DNA of 64,000 bases, from positions 171,479 through 235,478 of the forward strand of contig NZ_VEVQ02000004.1 in NCBI RefSeq assembly GCF_006491595.2. Direction: 5' to 3'. The translations under genes and the position numbers were made by a program. The notes below the pieces were generated by a model. It was given only the letters and a program-made list of their open reading frames with translations, searched no databases and had not been told where the DNA came from. Source of the DNA: Flavobacterium jejuense. GTDB lineage: Bacteria > Bacteroidota > Bacteroidia > Flavobacteriales > Flavobacteriaceae. Shown here piece by piece: positions 1-7,560 of this stretch. Every line of letters begins with the position of its first letter. Position 1 is the stretch's first letter.

Positions 1-1062
1 TCTTTAGCTAACCTTTCTTTTTCTGCTTGCTCTCTTGCCAATCTATCCTTCTCAGCTTGTTCTTTAGCTAATCTGTCTTTCTCAGCTTGTTCTTTAGCTA
101 GTCTATCTTTTTCTGCTTGCTCTCTTGCCAATCTATCTTTCTCGGCTTGTTCTTTAGCTAACCTTTCTTTTTCTGCTTGCTCTCTTGCTAATCTATCCTT
201 CTCAGCTTGTTCTTTAGCTAATCTATCTTTTTCTGCTTGCTCTCTTGCCAATCTATCTTTCTCGGCTTGTTCTTTAGCTAACCTTTCTTTTTCAGCTTGT
301 TCTTTAGCTAGTCTATCTTTTTCTGCTTGTTCTTTAGCTAGTCTATCCTTCTCAGCTTGTTCTTTAGCTAATCTGTCTTTCTCAGCTTGTTCTCTTGCCA
401 ATCTGTCTTTTTCTGCTTGTTCCTTAGCTAATCTATCTCTTTCGGCTTCTTCTTTAGCCAATCTGTCTCTCTCCGCTTGATCTTTAGCTAATCTCATTTT
501 CTCAGCTTGCTCTCTAGCCAATCTGTCTTTCTCAGCTTGTTCTTTTGCTAGTCTATCTTTTTCTGCTTGCTCTCTAGCCAATCTATCTTTCTCAGCTTGT
601 TCCTTAGCTAATCTATCTCTTTCGGCTTCTTCTTTAGCCAATCTGTCTCTCTCTGCTTGATCTTTAGCTAATCTCATTTTCTCAGCTTGCTCTCTAGCCA
701 ATCTGTCTTTCTCTGCTTGTTCCTTAGCTAGTCTATCTTTTTCTGCTTGTGATAAAGCAGCTAACCTATCTCTTTCAGCTTGTTCTTTAGCCAATCTGTC
801 TTTCTCTGCTTGAGCTAACGCTGCTAATCTATCTTTCTCTGCTTGTTCTCTTGCCAATCTGTCTTTTTCAGATTGAGATAATGCAGCTAATCTATCTTTT
901 TCAGCCTGTTCTCTTGCTAAACGCTCTTTCTCAGCTAATGCCAATGCAGCTAATCTATCTCTTTCGGCTTGAGCTAATCTTTCATTTTCAGCTCTTTCTA
1001 TAGCTAATCTTTCTCTTTCTGCTTTAGCTTTATCTATACGCTCTTGTTCTAATTTAGCAAAA
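1..1062 (-). repeat. Tandem 30-bp coding repeat (QAEKDRLAKE decapeptides)
   Basis: Positions 1-750 are 25 uninterrupted 30-base units in one register. On the minus strand each encodes ten residues of the form QAEKDRLAKE, with K/R and D/M swaps. Positions 751 to about 1062 hold the membrane-proximal start of the tail, with 11-residue units (QAERDRLAALS type) and shorter variants. The residues are almost all Ala, Glu, Lys, Arg, Gln and Leu, which suggests a long single helix or coiled coil. The array continues past position 1. Confidence 0.95.
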
Positions 1063-2051
1063 GTTGTATTGACAGCTCCTTTCTTTTTTGCATTCCTTTC
1101 TCTTAATTTTTGTGCTCTTTTTCTATAATTGAAAGAATCATCATAATCATCAAATCTATAAGATAAAGAAAACTCATGACTTGAACCAAAAAATAACGAA
1201 TTACTAATTGATAAATTGTAAGCATAGCCAATTAAAAATTTACTTGAAATTGCTACTCCTATACCTGCATTAGCACCATATAATGAATTATAGCCAGCTT
1301 CCACCCAACCCATTTCCTTTTGATCTAATAAAAAGTTTCCTGCAAGTGCTGTAGTACCATTACTATTATGGACACGTACCATTGTAGAAAAGTTGGCTCC
1401 ATCAAGAAGATTATAATAACTGTCTAATTCTTTAGTATACATTAAATGTCCAGAAAAAGAACTCGATTTATTTTCTTTTACAGACTCACTAGTTGATAAA
1501 TTATAAGAGATTATATTATCTGCAGCGATACCAATATCAAAATTATTGAAGTTTAAATTAACTCCTGGTTTTACAGAAATTACTGTTGTTGCACTTAGAT
1601 TTCCAAAAAGAGGTTCAGGAGATTCTGTGATTGCTTTATTGACATCAATACTATTACTTGAAAAATAAGTATTAATACCAAATGTAAAATTAGCTTCTTT
1701 TTGTAGTGGTACATTTAAAGCATAATTTAAAAAACCTCCTGTGTTTTTTGAAATTCCAATGGATTGAGAATACCCACCAATACCAAATCTTGATTCGTTA
1801 CTTAATCTTCCTTGGTAGTTTATTAAATATAAAACAGGAGCGTCTTCAAATTTCACCCATTGCCTTTTATTAACTAGATTTATAGTAGGAGCTGTTTCTC
1901 TTACATAACTAAAGGTAGGGTTTATAAGAAATCTATTTAATCGTATAGAATTATTTAACGATACATCAAAAGAAGTGTAAGCATTTTCCTGTGAGAATGC
2001 CGTTGTTGTAAAAAATACACATAAAATTACACTTAAGTACTTGCTTTTCAA
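1..2051 (-). CDS. PorP/SprF-family type IX secretion outer-membrane protein with long charged repeat tail (partial)
   Basis: This outer-membrane barrel protein is cut by the window edge, so its C-terminus is unseen. I chose the TTG at 2049-2051 because it gives a good signal peptide (MKSKYLSV... to about residue 20, ending AFSQ) and no ATG fits. The start lies 17 bases after the stop of the upstream secreted protein, which suggests translational coupling. Residues of about 25-320 look like a PorP/SprF barrel, with phrases such as LNRFLINPTFSYV, GIGGYSQSIG and LLDQKEMGWVEAGYNSLYG. From about residue 330 the protein becomes a highly charged helical tail of 10-11-residue repeats (QAEKDRLAKE type). 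PorP/SprF proteins are usually near 300-340 residues, so the tail is an addition. Members of this family are often encoded next to secreted proteins with type B sorting domains, as here. The family call is from pattern recognition only; what follows the tail is unknown. Confidence 0.85.
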   Translation of the reverse strand, partial: MKSKYLSVILCVFFTTTAFSQENAYTSFDVSLNNSIRLNRFLINPTFSYVRETAPTINLVNKRQWVKFEDAPVLYLINYQGRLSNESRFGIGGYSQSIGISKNTGGFLNYALNVPLQKEANFTFGINTYFSSNSIDVNKAITESPEPLFGNLSATTVISVKPGVNLNFNNFDIGIAADNIISYNLSTSESVKENKSSSFSGHLMYTKELDSYYNLLDGANFSTMVRVHNSNGTTALAGNFLLDQKEMGWVEAGYNSLYGANAGIGVAISSKFLIGYAYNLSISNSLFFGSSHEFSLSYRFDDYDDSFNYRKRAQKLRERNAKKKGAVNTTFAKLEQERIDKAKAERERLAIERAENERLAQAERDRLAALALAEKERLAREQAEKDRLAALSQSEKDRLAREQAEKDRLAALAQAEKDRLAKEQAERDRLAALSQAEKDRLAKEQAEKDRLAREQAEKMRLAKDQAERDRLAKEEAERDRLAKEQAEKDRLAREQAEKDRLAKEQAEKDRLAREQAEKMRLAKDQAERDRLAKEEAERDRLAKEQAEKDRLAREQAEKDRLAKEQAEKDRLAKEQAEKDRLAKEQAEKERLAKEQAEKDRLAREQAEKDRLAKEQAEKDRLAREQAEKERLAKEQAEKDRLAREQAEKDRLAKEQAEKDRLAKEQAEKDRLAREQAEKERLAK

Positions 2052-2068
2052 TTGATTTGTTTGTAGGG

Positions 2069-3616
2069 TTATTTAATGACAGTTAAAATTCCTTCTTTTA
2101 TTACTTGACTATCTTTTGACATTTTATAATAAAAAAATGCTTTGGATTGAAAAGCTTCATCTACATTCTCAGGCCATGTATTTTGATAATTTTCAGTTAC
2201 ATAGACTTGTTTTCCGGAGGAATTATATATTTCGAGGCTTAGGTTATTAGAACTTGTTAAGTTGTAAGGAACTTTAAATTTATCGTTAACTCCATCATCA
2301 TTGGGACTAATTAAATTAGGTATTTCGTCCACACTTGGTTCGATAACAAGTAAATTCAATTCAATTGTTGAAATACAACCTGAGTTTTCAGTTACTATTA
2401 CTGTATATTGACCAGCAGCAGCTATGTTTAGAGTATTAGTTGTTTCTGTTAAAACAGTTCCATTAAATGACCATACAAAAGAAGGTGATATTGCATCTGT
2501 TGTTACAATTGCATTAAAATTTTCACCTAACTCTAACTCATAGGGTGTTCCTACATTTAATGTAGCATTAAAAGTTATATCATCTAAAATGTAAGCTTGA
2601 CTATCAGGAACACTCACGGTACATGAACCATTATTTAATGATGCTGTATATGAACCCCCTTGTGTTGCTAAATAGGTATTTGAAGTTGCGTTTGGTATAA
2701 GTTGACCACCTAAATACCAACTTATAGGAGAACCATTAGCTACAGGATCACCTGAACTATCTTGTAAAAGTAATTCAACTCCTATTGATTCACATACTTC
2801 TGTCTCTCCATTTATAGTGTTAATTTGTAAAGCATTTCCTCCACTAGCGACTGAGACAGTAACTTGAACTGATTGTGCAAATGTATTAGGTGATGCCGAA
2901 CTGGAACATTCTGAACCATAATTAACTTCAACATAGTACACACCTGCAGCAGAAACCGTTAAGTTAGGCCCTGTTTGATTTGCTATTATATCAAAAACAT
3001 TACCATTCTTTTTTCTCCAAATATATGTTAAATATGGATAAGCTAATGGCGTTGAGTTTGGAGTTCCAGGATCTGTAATAGAAATTGTAAAACTAGAACC
3101 AGAACAAATTATCACATTTCCATTAGTTACATTTAAAGGTATACCTGCATTAAAAATTAGATCATACGCAGAAAATACTTGTGAAGTAGCAAAACTAGAA
3201 AGTGTAGTGCTTTTTACTCTTATTTTATAATTTCCACCATAAGTTTGTGCAGGAAAACTAAAAGTAGCTGAATAATTACCTGTTGTTGTTACAGCACCAG
3301 TAAAACTAATTGTTGGATTCAAAATCTGAACCTCTGTATTAAAATTATCATTAGACAAAAATAATTGAAACTGATTACTTCCACTTAAATTGGCATAATT
3401 AGTAACACTAAAGGTAAGTGTACGTGTAGGATTAGCAGCACTTTGGCAAAATGTTACATTTGGGTCAGTTAAGCTAAATCCAGGAAATTTAACATTAGAA
3501 ATATTAGGTGTTTGAAAAAATAAATTAGCATTTTCATCAACGGTATTCGCATTCATATTGAATACAAATAAAATTGAAAAAACAAGTACAAACTTTATGT
3601 TATTGATCCACATCAT
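2069..3616 (-). CDS. Secreted Ig-like protein with type B (gliding motility-associated) C-terminal sorting domain
   Basis: The 515-residue protein starts with a signal peptide (about residues 1-24) and carries several Ig- or PKD-like beta domains, seen as repeated segments of the type AAGVYYVEV, GGSYTAS and AAGQYTVIV. Residues 433-515 form a type B sorting domain: the motif PNLISPNDDGVNDKF sits at 433-447, and the end (YYKMSKDSQVIKEGILTVIK) has the usual final strand. Such domains direct export through the type IX system and often surface attachment. The next gene on the same strand, 17 bases on, is a PorP/SprF protein, a pairing known across Bacteroidota in which the barrel probably assists its partner. 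The substrate or adhesion target cannot be read from the sequence. ATG-ATG begins the gene; either could be used. Confidence 0.85.
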   Translation of the reverse strand: MMWINNIKFVLVFSILFVFNMNANTVDENANLFFQTPNISNVKFPGFSLTDPNVTFCQSAANPTRTLTFSVTNYANLSGSNQFQLFLSNDNFNTEVQILNPTISFTGAVTTTGNYSATFSFPAQTYGGNYKIRVKSTTLSSFATSQVFSAYDLIFNAGIPLNVTNGNVIICSGSSFTISITDPGTPNSTPLAYPYLTYIWRKKNGNVFDIIANQTGPNLTVSAAGVYYVEVNYGSECSSSASPNTFAQSVQVTVSVASGGNALQINTINGETEVCESIGVELLLQDSSGDPVANGSPISWYLGGQLIPNATSNTYLATQGGSYTASLNNGSCTVSVPDSQAYILDDITFNATLNVGTPYELELGENFNAIVTTDAISPSFVWSFNGTVLTETTNTLNIAAAGQYTVIVTENSGCISTIELNLLVIEPSVDEIPNLISPNDDGVNDKFKVPYNLTSSNNLSLEIYNSSGKQVYVTENYQNTWPENVDEAFQSKAFFYYKMSKDSQVIKEGILTVIK

Positions 3617-3660
3617 TTACTAAATATTATTAATCATTTTATATTCGTTTATAATAACTA

Positions 3661-3702
3661 AACTGTTAAAATTGTAATTTATCAACTACAATTTTAACAG
3701 CT
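3661..3702 (-). terminator. Perfect 14-bp stem hairpin after the beta-helix gene
   Basis: CTGTTAAAATTGTA (3663-3676) is perfectly inverted at 3687-3700 with a 10-base loop. It lies just past the stop of the gene ending at 3739, in front of the next minus-strand gene. The T-run after the stem on the minus strand is short (TTTAGTTATT), so termination may be partial. Confidence 0.55.
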
Positions 3703-3738
3703 CTAAAATAATTTATTTTGTAACCTGTATTTATACTT

Positions 3739-5010
3739 TTAATTAATGCTACCTATTTTAATTCTAAAATCTGGAGTTTTTGGATTATTTGCATCTACAA
3801 ACAAATCTTGAGAAGGTGTTTTGGAATATCTATTTCCGTAAGACTTTTTCCCATAATATCTTTCTAGGTCATCATTCGTTACTCCACCATTCTCTGAAAC
3901 AATATTGTTTTTACAATTATTTATAAATATTTTTTGTAGTTGAATTTTAGATAATCCTTCTTCTTCGATAGGAATTTTACCATCAAGATATAATGCAGAA
4001 GCAAAACCCGTTACTACACTATTTTTAAAATCGAAAAGACAATCTTTGTGAATATAAATAGCTTCTTTAACAAGCCCATCTGCAACTTTACCATCAGATT
4101 CATTTACTATTGTAAAATTATCTAAACTTACATTTGTTACTGGTTTTGAAAAATCCGTTAAATCTTTGTTTATGAATGAATTAATAGTAACTGCTCTATA
4201 GTTTGAACTAGCAGAGAAATAAGGATTTCTTATAGCTAAACCGTTATTCACTTTAGCAATCGTTCCTTGTGTAAAATCAAAATCGCTACTCTTAGATCTA
4301 TAAGATACTAACTTAGAGGCTTTAGGGTTTCCTCCTATAAATTTAAAGGCATTACCATTAGACATACTAATTTGGATTGATTCGAAAATAGTTCCAGATC
4401 CTACACCAACCAAAGTTAGTGCATCATATACTGCATACCTGTCTTTTCCTTTACCAGCAAATTCAATTCTTACATTTTTCATAACACCAGAATTATCTGC
4501 TGCGTTATCTCCACCACCTACAACAAAGTTACTTGGAATATTACTCTCTATACGAGACATACTTCCAAAAGTGTTTATTGGTGCATTCCCTAAGATAAAA
4601 ATTCCTCCCCAATCTCCTGATTTACGAGCATTTACTGGCTTATCAGATGTGAATACGATAGGATTTATTACTTGTCCTTCAGCAACTATTTTTGATCCCT
4701 TTGTTATGATTATTGCACTAAACTCACTTGAACTTGCTCTAATTACAGTTCCTGGTTCAATTTTTAAGGTAGCATTATTAGTTACATACACTTCACCAAC
4801 GAGGCTATATGTTTCAAGATTTGTTAGTGTTAAATCTGAAGATATATTACCTGTTAAGATTTTTGTTGTTTGTGGATAGTCTTTTCCAACTGGGTTAAAA
4901 GATGACCATCCATTTAACCAATTATTACCACCCACAATTCCCCAATTATCTTGAGCCTGTATTGAAAGTCCTGATAGGACTAGTGCAATTAATAAAATAG
5001 TTTTTTTCAT
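3739..5010 (-). CDS. Secreted right-handed beta-helix-like protein of unknown function
   Basis: The 423-residue protein begins with a signal peptide (MKKTILLIALVLSGLSIQAQ). From about residue 55 it shows short repeated turns such as YSLVGEVYVTNNATLKIEPGTVIRA and IIITKGSKIVAEGQVINPIVFTS, then DWGGIFILGNAPINTFG. This style is common in Bacteroidota secreted proteins predicted to fold as a right-handed parallel beta-helix. I see no sorting domain at the C-terminus (it ends FRIKIGSIN), so its destination may be the periplasm or outer membrane. It follows a small secreted protein by 26 bases and is probably cotranscribed with it. Catalytic residues cannot be assigned; a structural or adhesive role is as likely as an enzymatic one. 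Confidence 0.6.
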   Translation of the reverse strand: MKKTILLIALVLSGLSIQAQDNWGIVGGNNWLNGWSSFNPVGKDYPQTTKILTGNISSDLTLTNLETYSLVGEVYVTNNATLKIEPGTVIRASSSEFSAIIITKGSKIVAEGQVINPIVFTSDKPVNARKSGDWGGIFILGNAPINTFGSMSRIESNIPSNFVVGGGDNAADNSGVMKNVRIEFAGKGKDRYAVYDALTLVGVGSGTIFESIQISMSNGNAFKFIGGNPKASKLVSYRSKSSDFDFTQGTIAKVNNGLAIRNPYFSASSNYRAVTINSFINKDLTDFSKPVTNVSLDNFTIVNESDGKVADGLVKEAIYIHKDCLFDFKNSVVTGFASALYLDGKIPIEEEGLSKIQLQKIFINNCKNNIVSENGGVTNDDLERYYGKKSYGNRYSKTPSQDLFVDANNPKTPDFRIKIGSIN

Positions 5011-5036
5011 AACTTAGATTTTGTTTTTTTTGTTGT

Positions 5037-5471
5037 CTACTCTACTTGAACTTGATGAACAAGTTTTAATACTTCTTCATAAAATAGAATGGCAGTAATT
5101 ATATTACTAGTATCTGAGTAAGGCAAAATACCTTTTAAAAACTCAGCATTGTTTTTTAAAAATTCTTCTCTGTTTTCAGATTCAGTGTCCAACAATTTAA
5201 TGTTTTCTTTTGAAGCTGGTATACCCAAATCTGTAAAAGTTACTCCTGATTTATTTGTTACTCCAAAATATTGAATGACACTAAATAAAATTTTAACCCT
5301 TTCCAAATACAACGGCATCAATTGTCCTTTTGTCATTGCTTCTAAATCTTTTCGATCATGATAAGAACCGATACCTCTGATATCAATAATAACTTTTTGG
5401 CCGTTTTGAGCTACCACATCAACTGATGCTAGTAAAAATAATGCAACTATGCATACGTAAAATTTTCTCAT
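5037..5471 (-). CDS. Small secreted protein, unknown
   Basis: I place the start at the ATG at 5469-5471, giving 144 residues with a clear signal peptide (MRKFYVCIVALFLLASVDVVAQ). A longer reading frame exists upstream, but its extra 13 residues precede the signal peptide and overlap the likely leader. The mature part has no motif I recognise. It contains an amphipathic stretch (LMPLYLERVKILFSVIQYFG) and an acidic middle. It is the first gene of a unit with the beta-helix-like protein 26 bases downstream, so the two may act together outside the inner membrane. Function unknown. Confidence 0.6.
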   Translation of the reverse strand: MRKFYVCIVALFLLASVDVVAQNGQKVIIDIRGIGSYHDRKDLEAMTKGQLMPLYLERVKILFSVIQYFGVTNKSGVTFTDLGIPASKENIKLLDTESENREEFLKNNAEFLKGILPYSDTSNIITAILFYEEVLKLVHQVQVE

Positions 5472-5513
5472 AATAAATTTTGTTAATTTTTCAGTAAATA
5501 GGCAAAACAACTA

Positions 5514-5543
5514 CAAATATATGTATTTAAATGTTTTAACAAA
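5514..5543 (-). promoter_or_regulatory. Bacteroidota-type promoter for the secreted-protein unit
   Basis: On the minus strand TTTG (5540-5543) and TATATTTG (5514-5521) are separated by 18 bases, matching the -33/-7 pattern of Bacteroidota housekeeping promoters. Transcription would start near 5507, about 36 bases before the chosen ATG. Confidence 0.6.
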
Positions 5544-6011
5544 ATATTTTGATAAAAATGTTGATAAATATTTTAAAAAAAAATTTATCGTAACCCTTTT
5601 TTATTCATAATTATATTTGCCGTTAATTAATTTTTTAATCAATATATCAATTAATATCTAGGTATTCAAAATGCGTGCCAAAGTTTTTAAACTCATATAA
5701 TTCAACTATATAATTGCTATAAAATATTTAAAATAAATATAAAACATTAACATATGAGCTTAAAATCCTTTTAATAATCCTAGATAAAAAGCAAAATTCT
5801 TAGATAATCATCAATGTACCTTTTTATAAAGTTACAAAATAATTTATATTGTTTTAGAATTAAATTGTTAAAAAAACTTTCTCTGTTTACCAATAAAAAA
5901 ATAAAAAAAAGTCATTTAATTAAAAAACAGATTGTTAAAAACTTATTTTAAAAACTACGACTAAAAAAGCTCCATTTACGATAATAGTAGGTTTCTTAAT
6001 AATGTTATTAT
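5544..6011. other. Gene-free AT-rich spacer between divergent genes
   Basis: About 470 bases of very AT-rich DNA lie between the promoter of the minus-strand secreted-protein unit and that of holB. I find no reading frame with protein-like composition, no convincing hairpin and no tRNA here. Confidence 0.6.
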
Positions 6012-6019
6012 TATATTTG
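6012..6019 (+). promoter_or_regulatory. -7 element (TATATTTG) directly before holB
   Basis: TATATTTG ends only 4 bases before the holB ATG at 6024. With the usual distance from -7 element to start site, the transcript would begin at or within a few bases of the ATG, so it would be leaderless or nearly so. I see no good -33 element at the right distance. Confidence 0.45.
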
Positions 6020-6023
6020 TTTC

Positions 6024-7172
6024 ATGCTTTTTAAAGATATTTTAGGACAAGATCATATAAAAAATCACTTAACCAAAAGTGTTTCTTTAGGTAGAATACC
6101 TCATGCTCAATTATTTGTGGGTCCAGAAGGTTCTGGAACATTAGCTATGGCAATTGCATATTCCCAGTATATATTGTGTTCTAATTCCAATAATGAAAAC
6201 AATACGGGTAATCCAAGTTGTAATTTAAAGTTTGAGAATTATTCTCATCCTGATTTACATTTTGTATTTCCTGTTGCTACAAATGATAAAGTTAAATCTC
6301 ATGCCGTAAGTGGCCATTTTTTGCAAGAATGGAGACAATTTTTAAAAGATACTCCTTACGGAGGTTTATTTGACTGGTTTAAAAGCATTGGTATTCAAAA
6401 TAAACAAGGTCAAATAGGGGTTGATGAAGCTGCAGAAATAAATAAAGCTTTATCGTTGAAGTCTTATGAAGGAGGTTATAAAATTATGATTATCTGGATG
6501 GCTGATAAGATGAATACTGCAGCTTCCAATAAACTATTAAAGCTTTTAGAAGAACCACCTAATAAAACTGTTTTCTTATTAATAACAGAATCAGTTGATG
6601 ATATTTTACAAACTATACTATCTAGGTGTCAAGTACTAGATTTTATTGGTTTAAGTGAAAGTGTTATTACTGAAGCCCTTGTTAATAAAGAAAATTGTGC
6701 CGAAAAAGAGGCACAGAAAATAGCCCATCAGAGTGAAGGAAATTTTAATAAAGCGATGCATTTATTAAAAAATGATACCGAAGATTTTCCTTTTGAATCT
6801 TGGTTTATTGAATGGGTGAGAAGTGCTTTTAAAGCCAAAGGAAATGCAGCAGCTATTCAAGATTTGATTACTTGGAGTGAAACTATAGCCTCATTAGGTA
6901 GGGAAGTTCAAAAGCAATTTTTACATTATTGTATTCATTTTTTTAGACAAGCTTTACTGTCTAATTATCAAGCTACTGATTTAGTTTTTTTAGAACCCAA
7001 AGAAAATAATTTTGATTTGAAAAAATTTGCTCCTTTCATAGATGGAACCAATATTACTCTTATATTTAATGAATTAGAACAAGCTATATACCAAATAGAA
7101 AGGAATGGTAATAGTAAAATTATTCTAACAGATTTGTCTATTAAACTAACCCGTTTATTACATAAAAAATAA
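6024..7172 (+). CDS. holB: DNA polymerase III subunit delta-prime
   Basis: This is a clamp-loader subunit that helps load the sliding clamp at the replication fork. The 382-residue protein opens with LFKDILGQDHIKNHLTKSV and RIPHAQLFVGPEGSGT, the usual start of delta-prime in this group. The P-loop position (residues 33-40, GPEGSGTL) lacks the lysine of a working Walker A motif, as expected for a non-hydrolysing delta-prime. The sensor-like stretch around IIWMADKMNTAASNKLLKLLEEPP is typical of the family. Zinc-binding cysteines are reduced. A DoxX-type gene follows after 4 bases and is likely cotranscribed. Confidence is high on family. Confidence 0.92.
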   Translation: MLFKDILGQDHIKNHLTKSVSLGRIPHAQLFVGPEGSGTLAMAIAYSQYILCSNSNNENNTGNPSCNLKFENYSHPDLHFVFPVATNDKVKSHAVSGHFLQEWRQFLKDTPYGGLFDWFKSIGIQNKQGQIGVDEAAEINKALSLKSYEGGYKIMIIWMADKMNTAASNKLLKLLEEPPNKTVFLLITESVDDILQTILSRCQVLDFIGLSESVITEALVNKENCAEKEAQKIAHQSEGNFNKAMHLLKNDTEDFPFESWFIEWVRSAFKAKGNAAAIQDLITWSETIASLGREVQKQFLHYCIHFFRQALLSNYQATDLVFLEPKENNFDLKKFAPFIDGTNITLIFNELEQAIYQIERNGNSKIILTDLSIKLTRLLHKK

Positions 7173-7176
7173 AATT

Positions 7177-7560
7177 ATGATACAAGTTACCCCTATTTTA
7201 CTACTATTGTTATTGACTATTACTTTTTTACAATCTGGTTATGATAAAATTAAGGATTGGAAAGGTAATGTTTCTTGGCTAAAAGGTCATTTTACAGGAA
7301 CTATTTTTGCTAATTATGTTCCGTTAGCCTTGTTTACTATTTTAATTTTAGAAATATTTTCTGGTGTCCTATGCATTTCTGGAATCATTGAATTATTTTC
7401 AAATACGACTTCTCAAATAGGGTACTATGGAGCTATTTTATCTTGTATAACTCTTTTATTTTTACTTTTTGGACAACGTATTGCAAAAGATTATGATGGA
7501 GCAAGAACTATTGTTATTTACTTTATTCCAGCTATAATGGCTGTATATCTTTTAGGGTAG
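7177..7560 (+). CDS. DoxX family inner-membrane protein
   Basis: The protein has 127 residues and is almost entirely hydrophobic, with four predicted membrane segments (about residues 4-18, 46-70, 80-100 and 107-126). The first segment is followed by SGYDKIKDWKGNVSWLKGHF, a pattern typical of DoxX-like proteins. The exact role of these small membrane proteins is not settled; links to quinol oxidation and redox stress have been proposed for some relatives. It starts 4 bases after holB and its stop directly abuts the convergent helicase gene. Confidence 0.75.
   Translation: MIQVTPILLLLLLTITFLQSGYDKIKDWKGNVSWLKGHFTGTIFANYVPLALFTILILEIFSGVLCISGIIELFSNTTSQIGYYGAILSCITLLFLLFGQRIAKDYDGARTIVIYFIPAIMAVYLLG

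Noticed and set aside
1..1062. CRISPR-like array of 30-bp repeats at the left edge
   Set aside because: The units are contiguous with no spacers and encode an in-frame charged peptide, so this is a protein repeat.
4571..4879. 102-codon plus-strand frame opposite the beta-helix gene
   Set aside because: It is antisense to a gene with a signal peptide and repeats, and has no domain or promoter of its own.
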